From an uncultured Caulobacteraceae bacterium (lineage in GTDB: Bacteria; Pseudomonadota; Alphaproteobacteria; Caulobacterales; Caulobacteraceae): a DNA stretch of 17,547 bases. Below are positions 6,228 through 13,965 of the stretch, one piece after another. The notes under the pieces were generated by a model that saw nothing but the letters and a program-made list of their open reading frames with translations, did not search any database and was not told the DNA's origin. The stretch is from contig CALEOQ010000117.1 of the NCBI GenBank assembly GCA_937910255.1, positions 1 through 17,547 on the forward strand. The letters are read 5' to 3'. Both the position numbers and the translations under genes were made by a program. Position 1 is the stretch's first letter. Each line of letters starts with the position of its first letter.

Positions 6228-7628
6228 ATGGGGTGGGCCGACAGAATGATGACCCTGCCAAGGCCGACATTCACGGCGAGCCAGGCGCTCGGGGCCGTGC
6301 TGATGACCGGCTATGTGCTGATGCTGGCGCTCAACCTGCCAGGGCACATGTCCTACGACTCGCTGGCCCAGCTCCATGAGGGCCGCATGGATGTGCGCGA
6401 GACCTGGGGGCCGGCGCTCTATGCCTGGATTCTGGGCTTCTTCGACGACATCTCGCCGGGCACGGGACTCTATGTGGCCGCCAGCGGGTTTCTGGTCACC
6501 GGCAGCCTGCTGTCCTTCCGACGCCTTCGCCGCCAGGTCTCCTGGGCCTCGGTGATCCTGGCCGCCCTGCTGGTCCTGACGCCGACCTTCCTGATCTATC
6601 AGGGGGTGGTGTGGAAGGACGTCCTGTTCGCCAATCTCGCCCTGGCCGGGTTCGCCTGCCTCGCCCAGGCGGCGCGGGCCTGGGACGAGCCGCGGCGGCC
6701 GTGGTGGGCGCTGGTCGGCGCGCTCCTGGCCTTCGCCGTCGCCGCTCAGGTTCGGCAGAACGGCCTGGTGGCGCCGGTGTTCGGCGCCCTGGCGCTCGCC
6801 TGGGTGGCCTACGGGCGCGGTTGGCGCTCAAGCCTGGCCTGGGGACTCGGTGGGCTGGTCCTGACGCTGATGGCCTCAAGCCTCATGGGCGTCCTGGCCC
6901 AGCCGGCCCAGGCGGGACCGGACGCCGCCAACGCCCGTGGCCTCCGCATCATCGCCCACTACGACATCATCGGCGCGGTGGCGGCCAAGCCGACCCTGCC
7001 TCTTGATGCGATCCGCGCCGCCAGCCCCGAGGCCGAGGCCATCATCCGCCAGCGCGCCGTGCCCCTCTATTCGCCGGAGCGCGTGGACTATCTCGGCCAG
7101 GATGCGCAGTTGGGCAACAGTCTCTGGGGGCTCTCCGACGAGGTGGTCTTCAGCCAGTGGCGCAGCATCGTCCGACACCAGCCGGGCGCCTATCTCAAGC
7201 ATCGTTGGGAGGTGTTCCGATGGGTGGCCGCCACCCCGAAAATCGACTCCTGCCTGCCGATCTTCGTCGGGGTCAGCGGACCTGAAAACCTGACCACCGC
7301 CCTGCAGATCCCACCGATCACTGAGCCGTCGGACCGGGCGCTCTACAACTATGGCAGCTGGTTCCTCGACACGCCGCTGTTTTCGCACATCACCTTTGGC
7401 CTGATCGCGCTGGTCTGCGCCGGGGTTCTGCTGTGGCGGCGCGAAGCGGCGGACGTGGTGATTGCAGCCCTTTTGCTGTCGGCCCTGGCCTTCGCTGGCA
7501 GCTTCACCCTCATCTCCATCGCCTGCGACTACAGATATCTCTACTTCGTGGACCTCGCAGCGGCCGCAGGGCTCCTATATCTGGCCCTCGACCCACCCTA
7601 TGGCCGGTTGCGGCGGCGTTTTCGCTGA
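6228..7628 (+). CDS. Polytopic membrane protein resembling GT-C glycosyltransferases
   Basis: The protein has 466 residues and about ten hydrophobic segments. The first helix (about 17-37) is followed by a polar loop SYDSLAQLHEGRMDVRETWGP (42-62) containing D44. In GT-C enzymes an acidic residue in this first external loop is catalytic, and the text resembles the D-x-x-Q...G pattern of that fold. VVWKDVLFANLAL (127-139) and ACDYRYLYFVDLAAA (432-446) are other blocks typical of bacterial GT-C-like proteins. A large soluble loop lies at about 230-385. The start at ATG 6228 has a strong Shine-Dalgarno (GGGGGAG); an ATG at 6153 would overlap the GNAT start and has none. With the GT2 and four-helix protein at 3079-4538 it could form a GtrB/GtrA/GtrS-like set, acting in the periplasm on the flipped lipid-sugar. 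No GT family number can be assigned by eye. Confidence 0.8.
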   Translation: MGWADRMMTLPRPTFTASQALGAVLMTGYVLMLALNLPGHMSYDSLAQLHEGRMDVRETWGPALYAWILGFFDDISPGTGLYVAASGFLVTGSLLSFRRLRRQVSWASVILAALLVLTPTFLIYQGVVWKDVLFANLALAGFACLAQAARAWDEPRRPWWALVGALLAFAVAAQVRQNGLVAPVFGALALAWVAYGRGWRSSLAWGLGGLVLTLMASSLMGVLAQPAQAGPDAANARGLRIIAHYDIIGAVAAKPTLPLDAIRAASPEAEAIIRQRAVPLYSPERVDYLGQDAQLGNSLWGLSDEVVFSQWRSIVRHQPGAYLKHRWEVFRWVAATPKIDSCLPIFVGVSGPENLTTALQIPPITEPSDRALYNYGSWFLDTPLFSHITFGLIALVCAGVLLWRREAADVVIAALLLSALAFAGSFTLISIACDYRYLYFVDLAAAAGLLYLALDPPYGRLRRRFR

Positions 7629-7640
7629 GCGGCCCAGTCC

Positions 7641-7645
7641 GGGAG
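7641..7645 (+). promoter_or_regulatory. Shine-Dalgarno GGGAG that fixes a TTG start
   Basis: GGGAG, then 6 bases, then TTG at 7652. This start yields a clean lipoprotein signal peptide. The leader GGGAGCGCCCCTTG is nearly the same as that of the first gene in the window (GGGAGCGGGCCCTTG). Confidence 0.5.
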
Positions 7646-7651
7646 CGCCCC

Positions 7652-8374
7652 TTGAGAGCCTTCGCCGTCCTCGCCCTGATCTTCACCAGCGCCGCCATGG
7701 CGGCTTGCGACGAGCCCCGCTCGCGCGAGCCGAAGATTAATCCCCGGCCCTCGGCGCCCGATCAGCTCGCCGCCCCGCCCACCGCCTTGTCGGCGGAGGA
7801 TCCGGCGGAGCGGCCGGGCCCCTTCGCCTGGAACCCCGAGACCAAGGCCTTCGTGTGGGACGGCCAGCCCCTGCGCGCGGCCCGGACCTGGACCTTCGAC
7901 GGTTCGACGGACGGTTTCGTCATGGCTGGCGGGGAGGTGGAGCCCGCTGAGGATGGCGGCCTGCGCGTCGCCGCCCGCATGTTTGATTCGGCGATCCGCA
8001 CCCCCAGCGGCCTCGCCCTGCCGGGGCGGCGATACACCCACGTCCTGGTCCGGGTCACGCGACTGGCCGGCGGGGCGCAGTGGGACGGCGCCTTGCACTA
8101 CGTCACCGACGCCCACCCCGAATCGGCCCAGTTCACCACCAAGCCGGTCCAAGGCGATAAGCCCGAAATCAACGAGACGGTGATCCTGGTCTACGACATG
8201 GCCAAGCCCCTGGCCGGGGGCGAGGACTGGACCACGTCGGTGATCGATCGCATCCGCATCGACTTCGATGACGCCGCCGGCGGCGAGTTCCTCATCCATC
8301 AGGTGGCGATCACCGAAACCCCGTCGGCGGCGACGCCGTCTGACCAGGCGCCGCCCCTGCGCCCGCGCACCTGA
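7652..8374 (+). CDS. Predicted lipoprotein with galactose-binding-like beta-sandwich domain
   Basis: The protein is about 240 residues from TTG 7652. The N-terminus is a lipoprotein signal: hydrophobic FAVLALIFTSAAMAA and then C19, with lipobox MAAC (16-19). Residue 20, directly after the cysteine, is aspartate, which in enterobacteria keeps lipoproteins in the inner membrane; whether that rule holds here is unknown. A proline-rich linker (30-58) leads to one domain (about 75-222). Its opening TWTFDGSTDGF and closing IDRIRIDFDDAAGGEFLIHQVAI match the first and last strands of carbohydrate-binding, galactose-binding-like sandwiches. It follows the GT-C-like gene by 23 bases and is probably co-transcribed. 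A role as a periplasmic glycan-binding partner of that enzyme is inference. In-frame extension upstream to 7433 overlaps the GT-C gene and is rejected. Confidence 0.78.
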   Translation: MRAFAVLALIFTSAAMAACDEPRSREPKINPRPSAPDQLAAPPTALSAEDPAERPGPFAWNPETKAFVWDGQPLRAARTWTFDGSTDGFVMAGGEVEPAEDGGLRVAARMFDSAIRTPSGLALPGRRYTHVLVRVTRLAGGAQWDGALHYVTDAHPESAQFTTKPVQGDKPEINETVILVYDMAKPLAGGEDWTTSVIDRIRIDFDDAAGGEFLIHQVAITETPSAATPSDQAPPLRPRT

Positions 8375-8398
8375 GGGCCGCCCTCAGCCGAGGGCGGC
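8371..8398. terminator. Two overlapping alternative hairpins between convergent genes
   Basis: GCCGCCCTC (8377-8385), loop AGCC, GAGGGCGGC (8390-8398) is a perfect 9-bp stem. CTGAGGG (8371-8377), loop CCG, CCCTCAG (8381-8387) is a perfect 7-bp stem sharing the middle arm, so only one can form. The stop codons of both convergent genes (8372-8374 plus, 8384-8386 minus) lie inside. The position fits a bidirectional terminator, although no U tract is present. Confidence 0.5.
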
Positions 8399-9523
8399 GG
8401 CCAGATGCTCTGCCGCCGCGAGGCCCACGGCCCGGGGGCCGAGCTGGGTGCGGATGCGCCGTCGGGCGCGATCGGCCCTGGCCCGGCCGCCGCGGGGGTC
8501 GTCCATCACCTGCTCGATCAGCCGGCTGGCCTGGACGATGTCGGGCTCGGCCCAGTGCTGGCCCTCGCCGAACACATATTCCCCCGCCTTCACCGGGACC
8601 AGGCGATGGTCGACCAGCAGGGCCGTGTCGGCGTCCATGAAATCCATGTTGCCGGACCAGCCCGTCGCCACCACGGGCGTCCCCAGGGCCATGGCCTCGG
8701 CCAGGCCGCGGCCGAAACCCTCGGACCGGTGCAGGGAGACGAAGACATCGACATTGCGGAACAGGTTCTTGACCTCGTTGTCCGACATTTCGCGGGTGAT
8801 GGTCTGCACCCGGCCATTGAGGCGGGCGATGCGGGCCTCCAGGGCCTTGCGGTCGGGACTGTTCGGGTCGCCGCCCTTGTACTTGATCAGGGCGTGCAGA
8901 GGCGCGTCGGGGCGCCTGACCACCAGCTGCTCGAAGGCCTCCAGCACCGCAAAGGGGTTCTTGCGCGCGGCGTAGGAGGAGAAGTCGAAGGCGAACATCA
9001 CCACGAAGGCGTGCTCCGGGATATCGAACCACCGGCGGCCCAGAAAGGCCGAGAGCTTCATGTCCACCGCCAGGGGGATCGTCGCCACCGGGCGGCCTGT
9101 CGCCCGGGCGATGGCGTCCTGGACGAAGCTGGTCGGCGCCCAGAGCCCGTCGAAGCGCGCCAGCTTCTCCACCCAGGGCTGGGGATAGTCGGGCAGCTCC
9201 CAGGCCGGGAAGATGATGTTGCGGGCCTGGGCGAAGTCGGCGTCGTCGAGGCGGGCCAGGACCTCGTCGACTTCGTTGGCGTTGATGCAGAACAGGTTCA
9301 TCGCCCTGGAGAGCTTGCGGGTCACATCTGACCCATAGGCGCGCTCCAGGTCGGGATCGCGCCCCCGGTCCATGCCATAGACATCCAGCAGCCCAGGCTT
9401 CAGGCCCGCCGCCCGCAGGGCGCGAACGGTGGAGCGCAGGTGCTCGCCCATGCCGATCGGGGCGAAGGGGTGGCCCACCACCACCAGGTCGGACAGGTCT
9501 GTCTCGCGGTCAGGGGCGCTCAC
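8384..9523 (-). CDS. GT4 family glycosyltransferase
   Basis: This 379-residue GT-B enzyme has the N-terminal acceptor-side loop GHPFAPIGMGEHL (17-29), KNP in the FDFSSYAARKNP linker (179-190), and the nucleotide-sugar E-x7-E motif SEGFGRGLAEAM (E268, E276), then GTPVVATGWSGNMDFM (281-296). It retains the sugar configuration and acts in the cytoplasm; donor and acceptor are unknown. The start is GTG 9523, overlapping the stop of the upstream 1063-residue glycosyltransferase as GTGA, so the two are coupled. The whole length fits the family. The gene converges on the lipoprotein gene with 9 bases between stops, where a hairpin lies. Confidence 0.93.
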   Translation of the reverse strand: MSAPDRETDLSDLVVVGHPFAPIGMGEHLRSTVRALRAAGLKPGLLDVYGMDRGRDPDLERAYGSDVTRKLSRAMNLFCINANEVDEVLARLDDADFAQARNIIFPAWELPDYPQPWVEKLARFDGLWAPTSFVQDAIARATGRPVATIPLAVDMKLSAFLGRRWFDIPEHAFVVMFAFDFSSYAARKNPFAVLEAFEQLVVRRPDAPLHALIKYKGGDPNSPDRKALEARIARLNGRVQTITREMSDNEVKNLFRNVDVFVSLHRSEGFGRGLAEAMALGTPVVATGWSGNMDFMDADTALLVDHRLVPVKAGEYVFGEGQHWAEPDIVQASRLIEQVMDDPRGGRARADRARRRIRTQLGPRAVGLAAAEHLAAALG

Positions 9524-12500
9524 GGGCGGGGCTCCAGCAGGTCAGCCTCGGCGGCGTTGCGCAGGGCTTCCAGCCAGCCGTGGCCGAACCGGACATCAGG
9601 CTCCAGATGGGCGCCCTCGGCCCACTCGTTCCAGGCGTTGATGAAGACGATCCGCTCGTCGCCGAAGTTCTGCCGCCGGGTCTCGGCCATCATCGCCTCG
9701 GTCCAGGCCTGGAAGGCGCCGGGGCTGGCATGGTGGAAGACATAGGCGTTGTCCTGCCGGCGCGCGGTGTTGTCCCACGAGGGCGCGACGCCGCGGAAGC
9801 GGGTGTGGGGCGGGGTCGGCGCCTTCAGGAAGTGGCGCACCAATTCGCAATAGTCGCTGACCACCCCCTGGAAGGCGCGGTTCTGCAGCGGGCCGGGCAG
9901 GCTGATGGGCTGGGCCGCGCCCATGGGCGGGAACTCGATGGCCGCATCGAACCCTATCTTGGCCGGATCGGGATAGGTCCCGGCCACGTCGAAGGTCTCG
10001 ACAAAGGCCAGATAGATCTCGCCCAGGCCCAGCGTCCGGGCGGTCTCCCGCCAGGTCGCGGCCCAGGCCGCGGCGTCGGGCAGCAATCCCGGGCGGTAGA
10101 CGACCATCAGGGGGCGCCCATCCACCCGAATATAGTTGGATCGACGCATCAGCGGGGCCATGTCGGTGATCAGGGCCACGGCGTCTTCGTCGCTATAGGT
10201 CTGGGCCAGCAGCACGTCCTGCTCCTCGCCGTCCCAGGTCCTCGTCCAGTTCTCGTTGGCCCAGCAGACGCAGAAGGGGAAGTCGGGACCATCCTGAGCC
10301 ATCAGGTGGTTGAGCGGGGTCTCCAGCACCCGGCGCCCGCCGGAGAACCAGTAGTAATAGAAACAGAAGCCGCCCAGGCCGTAACGGTCGGCCAGCGCCG
10401 CCTGGCGCTTCAGGGCGGCGGGATCGGACAGGTCATAAAAGCCCAGATCGGCGGGCAGATGGGGCTGGTAGTGGCCCCGATAGCTCGGCAGGGCCCGGGT
10501 GACATTGGTCCATTCGGTGAAGCCCGCCCCCCACCAGCGGTCGTTCTCAGGAATGGCGTGGAACTGCGGCAGGTGGAAGGCGATGGTCCGCACCTGGTTC
10601 AGGGCGTCCAGTCGGTGGGCCCACCGCTTGACGAACCGCTGCTGGTTCCGGGTCGCCAGCCGCAGCTTGTAGCCCGCGTCGATGGAGTTGGCGGTGATGC
10701 TGAGGTGGTGGATGATCGCCGAGCGCGGCTCGTAGAGGATCTTTGCCCCGCGCTCGCGCAGCCGGAAACAGAGGTCGGCGTCCTCGCAATAGGCCGGGGC
10801 GAAGGCCAGGTCGAAGCCCTCGAGCGCCTCGAAGTCGGTCCGTCGCACGGCCAGGCAGGCGCCGGAGGCGTAGTCGACCTCTCGCGGACTATTCCACCTG
10901 GGCAGGTCCGGGTCCTGGAACAGGCCGATCATCTCGCTGGTGCCGTCGGCGTTGATCCGGGCGCCGGCCTCCTGCAGGCGACCGTCGGGGAACAGCATCT
11001 TGGGCGCGACCGCCCCCACCTGCGGGTCGTCGAGGGCCTCGACCAGGGGGCCGAGCCAGCCGTCCCGCACCTGGACGTCATTGTTGAGGAAGATCAGGAC
11101 CTCGCCCCGGGCCTCGGCGGCGGCGCGGTTACAGGTACGGATGAACCCCTGGTTCTCAGGGTTGGTGACGATTCTCAGGCCTTCGACCAGCGGCAGGACC
11201 CTGGGCGTCTCGTCGCTGGAGGCGTCGTCGATCACCAGGGTTTCTGCGGCCTCCAGGCCGCCGGCCTGCGCCAGGGCCTGCAGGCATTCCAGGGTGAACT
11301 TCAGATTGTTGTAGGCCGGGATGATGATGGTGACCTTGGGCGCGTCGGGCGCGGGCACGGTGATCCGCCGGGCGGCGGCGGCGAGGTCCCCGGTGATCGC
11401 GACCATCTGGGGCGGGGTGGGGACAAAGTGCTCCACCCGGTCGGCCTGAATCCGGCGCCAGGTGGCGGCGAGATCGTCATAGGCCTGCAGGTCATAGGCG
11501 GCGGGATCGCGCGCGCGGCTGCCCGCCCGTAGCTGGTCAAATAGGGCTGCGGCCCCGTGCACGCCAGCGCCGGCGAGGGGAGCGGGCTTGTCCCCGGCGT
11601 GCCGGGCCCAATGCTCCAGGCTGCTATAGGGACTGGCCGCCGCGTCGGGATGGGCCAGCAGATAGGCCGCTTCATCGAAGTCGGCGGCCGGCCACAGACC
11701 CTCGAAGGCCCCGCGGGCGACGTAGTCGCTCAGGGGATCGAGGTCCCCCCGCTCGGCGACGCCGTCCTGCTGCATATAGTAGGCCGAATCAAAGTGCGGG
11801 CAGGGGTTGCGATGCTCCCGCGCGCCGAACCGGACGAAGTGGGCCAGGGGATTGAAGCCCGGCGTCCTGAGGTCGCGGTAGCGCTCGGCGTACCAGCCGC
11901 CATCGAACAGCGGGTGCGGGTCGCGGCCCAGCTCGGCGCCGCCGCTCACATAGTCCAGCAGCGGCGCGACCCCTGCCGCCGCCACCTCGGGATAGCGCTC
12001 AAGGTACCAGTCGTTGGCGAACAGGGGGTGGGGATCCAGGCCCTGGCGCCAGCCCTCCCGCAGATAGTGGACCAGGGGGTCCTCGCCCGTGGCGGCCACG
12101 GCCTCGCACTGGCCCACATAGTGACGCACGTCGAACAGGGGGTGGGGATCGTACCCCTGGCCGGCGCCCACCAGCTGATAGTGCTGAAGCACGCTCAGCC
12201 CGCTGGCCTCCAGGGCCTCGCCATGGCGCAGGCGGTAGTCGGCGACGCTGACCAGGGGATGCGGGTCGAGACCGGAGTCGTCTCCCAAGGTCAGATAGTG
12301 GGCCAGCGGCGCCCATTGAGAGCCCCCCAATTCCGGCGTCCGGGCCAGATAGGCGGCTTGATCGAACAGGGCCCGCGGCTGGGTCGCCGGATCGGGACCG
12401 GCCCGCACATAGGTGTCGAGGGCGGGCGTCAGGCCCGGCGCGCCCCCCAGGCCGTGCAGCTCCTGGTCCCGCCAGGTGCCGGACATCATGATCATGAGCG

Positions 12501-12711
12501 CCCGCCCCGGCCACTTGCCCCTGGCCAAGGGTCTCGCCAGCCGTCGCGACAGCCGAGGCAGGATCAGGCCTGTCGTCTGCCGTGCGCGGGCCTCCCGGTA
12601 GCGGCGCCAGCGCTGGGCGGCGGCCGCGACGGTCTGCAGCCGGCCGTGGCGGCGGCGGGCAAGGTGTTCGGCGGCCTGATCGGTCGGCGAGGGCGTTCGG
12701 GTGTCTGACAC
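9520..12711 (-). CDS. Multidomain glycosyltransferase: seven short repeats + GT2 + WbsX domain
   Basis: This is a 1063-residue fusion. Residues 1-110 are arginine-rich and unrecognised. Residues about 114-380 hold seven repeats of about 38 residues of the form LFD-x2-YL...PEVAAAG...PLLHYL..G...G-x-DPHP; the last two are degenerate. Residues 459-690 are a GT2 domain: VTIIIPAYNN (460-469), IDDASSDE (494-501), FLNNDVQVRDG (541-551) and CEDADLCFRL (642-651). Residues 707-1055 are a WbsX-like domain (related to GH99): FHLPQFH (712-718), YYYWFSGG, CWANENW (816-822) and NAWNEWAEG (1025-1033). WbsX proteins are common in O-antigen clusters, but their reaction is poorly defined. The start is GTG 12711, 24 bases after the sulfotransferase stop, with a weak ribosome site; a later start is possible. 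The neighbour across the divergent promoter (13966-16221) carries the same repeat type. Confidence 0.93.
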   Translation of the reverse strand: MSDTRTPSPTDQAAEHLARRRHGRLQTVAAAAQRWRRYREARARQTTGLILPRLSRRLARPLARGKWPGRALMIMMSGTWRDQELHGLGGAPGLTPALDTYVRAGPDPATQPRALFDQAAYLARTPELGGSQWAPLAHYLTLGDDSGLDPHPLVSVADYRLRHGEALEASGLSVLQHYQLVGAGQGYDPHPLFDVRHYVGQCEAVAATGEDPLVHYLREGWRQGLDPHPLFANDWYLERYPEVAAAGVAPLLDYVSGGAELGRDPHPLFDGGWYAERYRDLRTPGFNPLAHFVRFGAREHRNPCPHFDSAYYMQQDGVAERGDLDPLSDYVARGAFEGLWPAADFDEAAYLLAHPDAAASPYSSLEHWARHAGDKPAPLAGAGVHGAAALFDQLRAGSRARDPAAYDLQAYDDLAATWRRIQADRVEHFVPTPPQMVAITGDLAAAARRITVPAPDAPKVTIIIPAYNNLKFTLECLQALAQAGGLEAAETLVIDDASSDETPRVLPLVEGLRIVTNPENQGFIRTCNRAAAEARGEVLIFLNNDVQVRDGWLGPLVEALDDPQVGAVAPKMLFPDGRLQEAGARINADGTSEMIGLFQDPDLPRWNSPREVDYASGACLAVRRTDFEALEGFDLAFAPAYCEDADLCFRLRERGAKILYEPRSAIIHHLSITANSIDAGYKLRLATRNQQRFVKRWAHRLDALNQVRTIAFHLPQFHAIPENDRWWGAGFTEWTNVTRALPSYRGHYQPHLPADLGFYDLSDPAALKRQAALADRYGLGGFCFYYYWFSGGRRVLETPLNHLMAQDGPDFPFCVCWANENWTRTWDGEEQDVLLAQTYSDEDAVALITDMAPLMRRSNYIRVDGRPLMVVYRPGLLPDAAAWAATWRETARTLGLGEIYLAFVETFDVAGTYPDPAKIGFDAAIEFPPMGAAQPISLPGPLQNRAFQGVVSDYCELVRHFLKAPTPPHTRFRGVAPSWDNTARRQDNAYVFHHASPGAFQAWTEAMMAETRRQNFGDERIVFINAWNEWAEGAHLEPDVRFGHGWLEALRNAAEADLLEPRP
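10412..12372 (-). other. Domain boundaries within the fusion: repeats and GT2
   Basis: The repeat block is encoded by about 11572-12372 (residues 114-380), the linker by about 11338-11571, and the GT2 module by about 10640-11337. The GC-rich coding for DPHPLF recurs as a similar string at each repeat (for example near 12027, 12141 and 11913), so the repeats are visible in DNA as well as protein. Confidence 0.6.
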
Positions 12712-12735
12712 GGCGATCCGTCGATGTGCGGGGTT

Positions 12736-13857
12736 TCAGTCTTCGCCGAGCAGCTGGTCGAGCCGGTCGCTCACGGCCTGCTCAAGTCGGAGATGATCTT
12801 CGATCTGCGCCGCTTTGGCCGCCAGTTGACCCTCCAGGTCGGTCAGTTGGCCTTGCCGGGCGGCCAATTGGCTCTCCAGGGCGCTCATCTTGGACTGCTC
12901 GAAGGCCAGAATCTGGCGCGCCTCCAGCAGATCTGTCCGGGCGACGGCGAGATCGGACGTCACTGGCGAGACGAATACGCCGAATTCGTCTCGCATGGCT
13001 TCCAGGCGCTGTGTGACCTCGGCGAGCGCCTCCACCGGGCGGGGCTGATCCTGCGCCGCAGCCGAAAACCAGTCATAGACCTGCGCCGTCAGGGCGCCGA
13101 CCCGCGGGACGCCGGCCAGGTCCTGGGTGGCCTGGTTGTGTCGCAGATCCTTCGTCAGGAAGCTGTCGATCGCCTTGGCCGCCTGGGGGGTAAGGTCTGG
13201 CAAGGGCGCCCCATGGGCGGCTTCGATGCGCGCCACCTGGCCGCGCCAGTCGGCGAGCAGCCCATCATAGGGCACGATGGCCCGCGGCATATCCCGGCTG
13301 TAGCGCTCGGCGGCGAGCATGTAGGCGGTCCACATCAGGAGGGATTTCTCGACGGGAAAGCCATCCCGCTTGGCCAGCGATCCGGCCACCTCAAGGGGGT
13401 GGCGCACAGGGATCACAGCCCGCGCCGCCAGGCCAAGATCATCCAGCACCGTGCGCCACATGGGGCCCAGAACACTGACCCGCGGATCCTTCATCAGGGG
13501 ATGGCGGGCGCCGGCGAACTCCTCATCGAACAGGTCGGTGGCCCGGGTGATCCAGCGCTTCTCGTCCCGCGACCCAAGGGCGCGATAGGGGAAGGTGAAC
13601 GGGTCGTCCCACGCCCCGCCGGCGGCGCGCAGCCTCTGATCGTTGAAAACGGCGATCCGCCAGGGTTCGAAATAACCCTTGGCGTTGTGCTCGTCCCCCG
13701 GCATCACGTTTTCTGGCAGGGTCGCCCCGGCCAGGGCCAGCACCTGGGTCATGGCCGAGGTGCCCGACCTGTGCATGCCCAGGACGAGATAGGCCGCCCG
13801 ATTCGAAGGCGGGCTGGCGGCGGGGCGGTGCTCGGGCAGGATGTCGGCGTGGGTCAC
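12736..13857 (-). CDS. Sulfotransferase family protein with C-terminal coiled coil
   Basis: The protein is 373 residues from GTG 13857. YLVLGMHRSGTS (23-34) is the 5'-phosphosulfate-binding loop of PAPS-dependent sulfotransferases. GYFEP (61-65), HPLMKDPR (119-126) and IPVRHPLEVAGSLAKRDG (149-166, the 3'-phosphate-binding strand and helix) follow in the normal order. Residues about 302-370 are heptad-rich, with many Q, A, L and E, and predict a coiled coil, which is unusual for the catalytic fold and may mediate assembly. It probably sulfates the glycan or a glycolipid in the cytoplasm. The GTG start has no Shine-Dalgarno, but an ATG start would cut into the phosphosulfate loop (M28), so a GTG or leaderless start is preferred. 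It is the first gene of the operon with 9520-12711 and 8384-9523. Confidence 0.88.
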   Translation of the reverse strand: MTHADILPEHRPAASPPSNRAAYLVLGMHRSGTSAMTQVLALAGATLPENVMPGDEHNAKGYFEPWRIAVFNDQRLRAAGGAWDDPFTFPYRALGSRDEKRWITRATDLFDEEFAGARHPLMKDPRVSVLGPMWRTVLDDLGLAARAVIPVRHPLEVAGSLAKRDGFPVEKSLLMWTAYMLAAERYSRDMPRAIVPYDGLLADWRGQVARIEAAHGAPLPDLTPQAAKAIDSFLTKDLRHNQATQDLAGVPRVGALTAQVYDWFSAAAQDQPRPVEALAEVTQRLEAMRDEFGVFVSPVTSDLAVARTDLLEARQILAFEQSKMSALESQLAARQGQLTDLEGQLAAKAAQIEDHLRLEQAVSDRLDQLLGED

Positions 13858-13965
13858 ACAAGGTGCTGTATGGCCGCGCGGCCCTCGCGGCAAGACGCGA
13901 ACGCTGCAGTTGATCCCTTCGACCATCTGTTGCACACACCCTTCGGCCTTGACAGGGAGCCCCGC
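13858..13965. promoter_or_regulatory. Divergent intergenic region with 12-bp palindrome
   Basis: These 108 bases lie between two divergent operons. GGCCGCGCGGCC at 13872-13883 is a perfect palindrome. On the minus strand TTGCCG (13893-13888) and CATACA (13872-13867) could be -35 and -10 elements with a 15-base spacer, which would start transcription within a few bases of GTG 13857. The palindrome fills most of that spacer, as an operator might. On the plus side GGGAG (13955-13959) is the ribosome site for ATG 13966. All promoter assignments are tentative. Confidence 0.3.

Noticed and set aside
9580..12708. Long plus-strand open frames (650 and 383 residues)
   Set aside because: They mirror the minus-strand fusion gene. 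In very GC-rich DNA, stop codons are rare in the antisense frame, and these translations have no domain.
13949..13954. TTGACA, a perfect -35 box
   Set aside because: It is only 11 bases before ATG 13966 and overlaps the ribosome binding site, so no room remains for a -10 element of that gene.
12724..13965. N-terminal extension of the repeat-bearing enzyme to 1165 residues
   Set aside because: It is antisense to the sulfotransferase and rich in G, R, H and Q as shadow frames are; ATG 13966 has AGGGAG 6 bases upstream.
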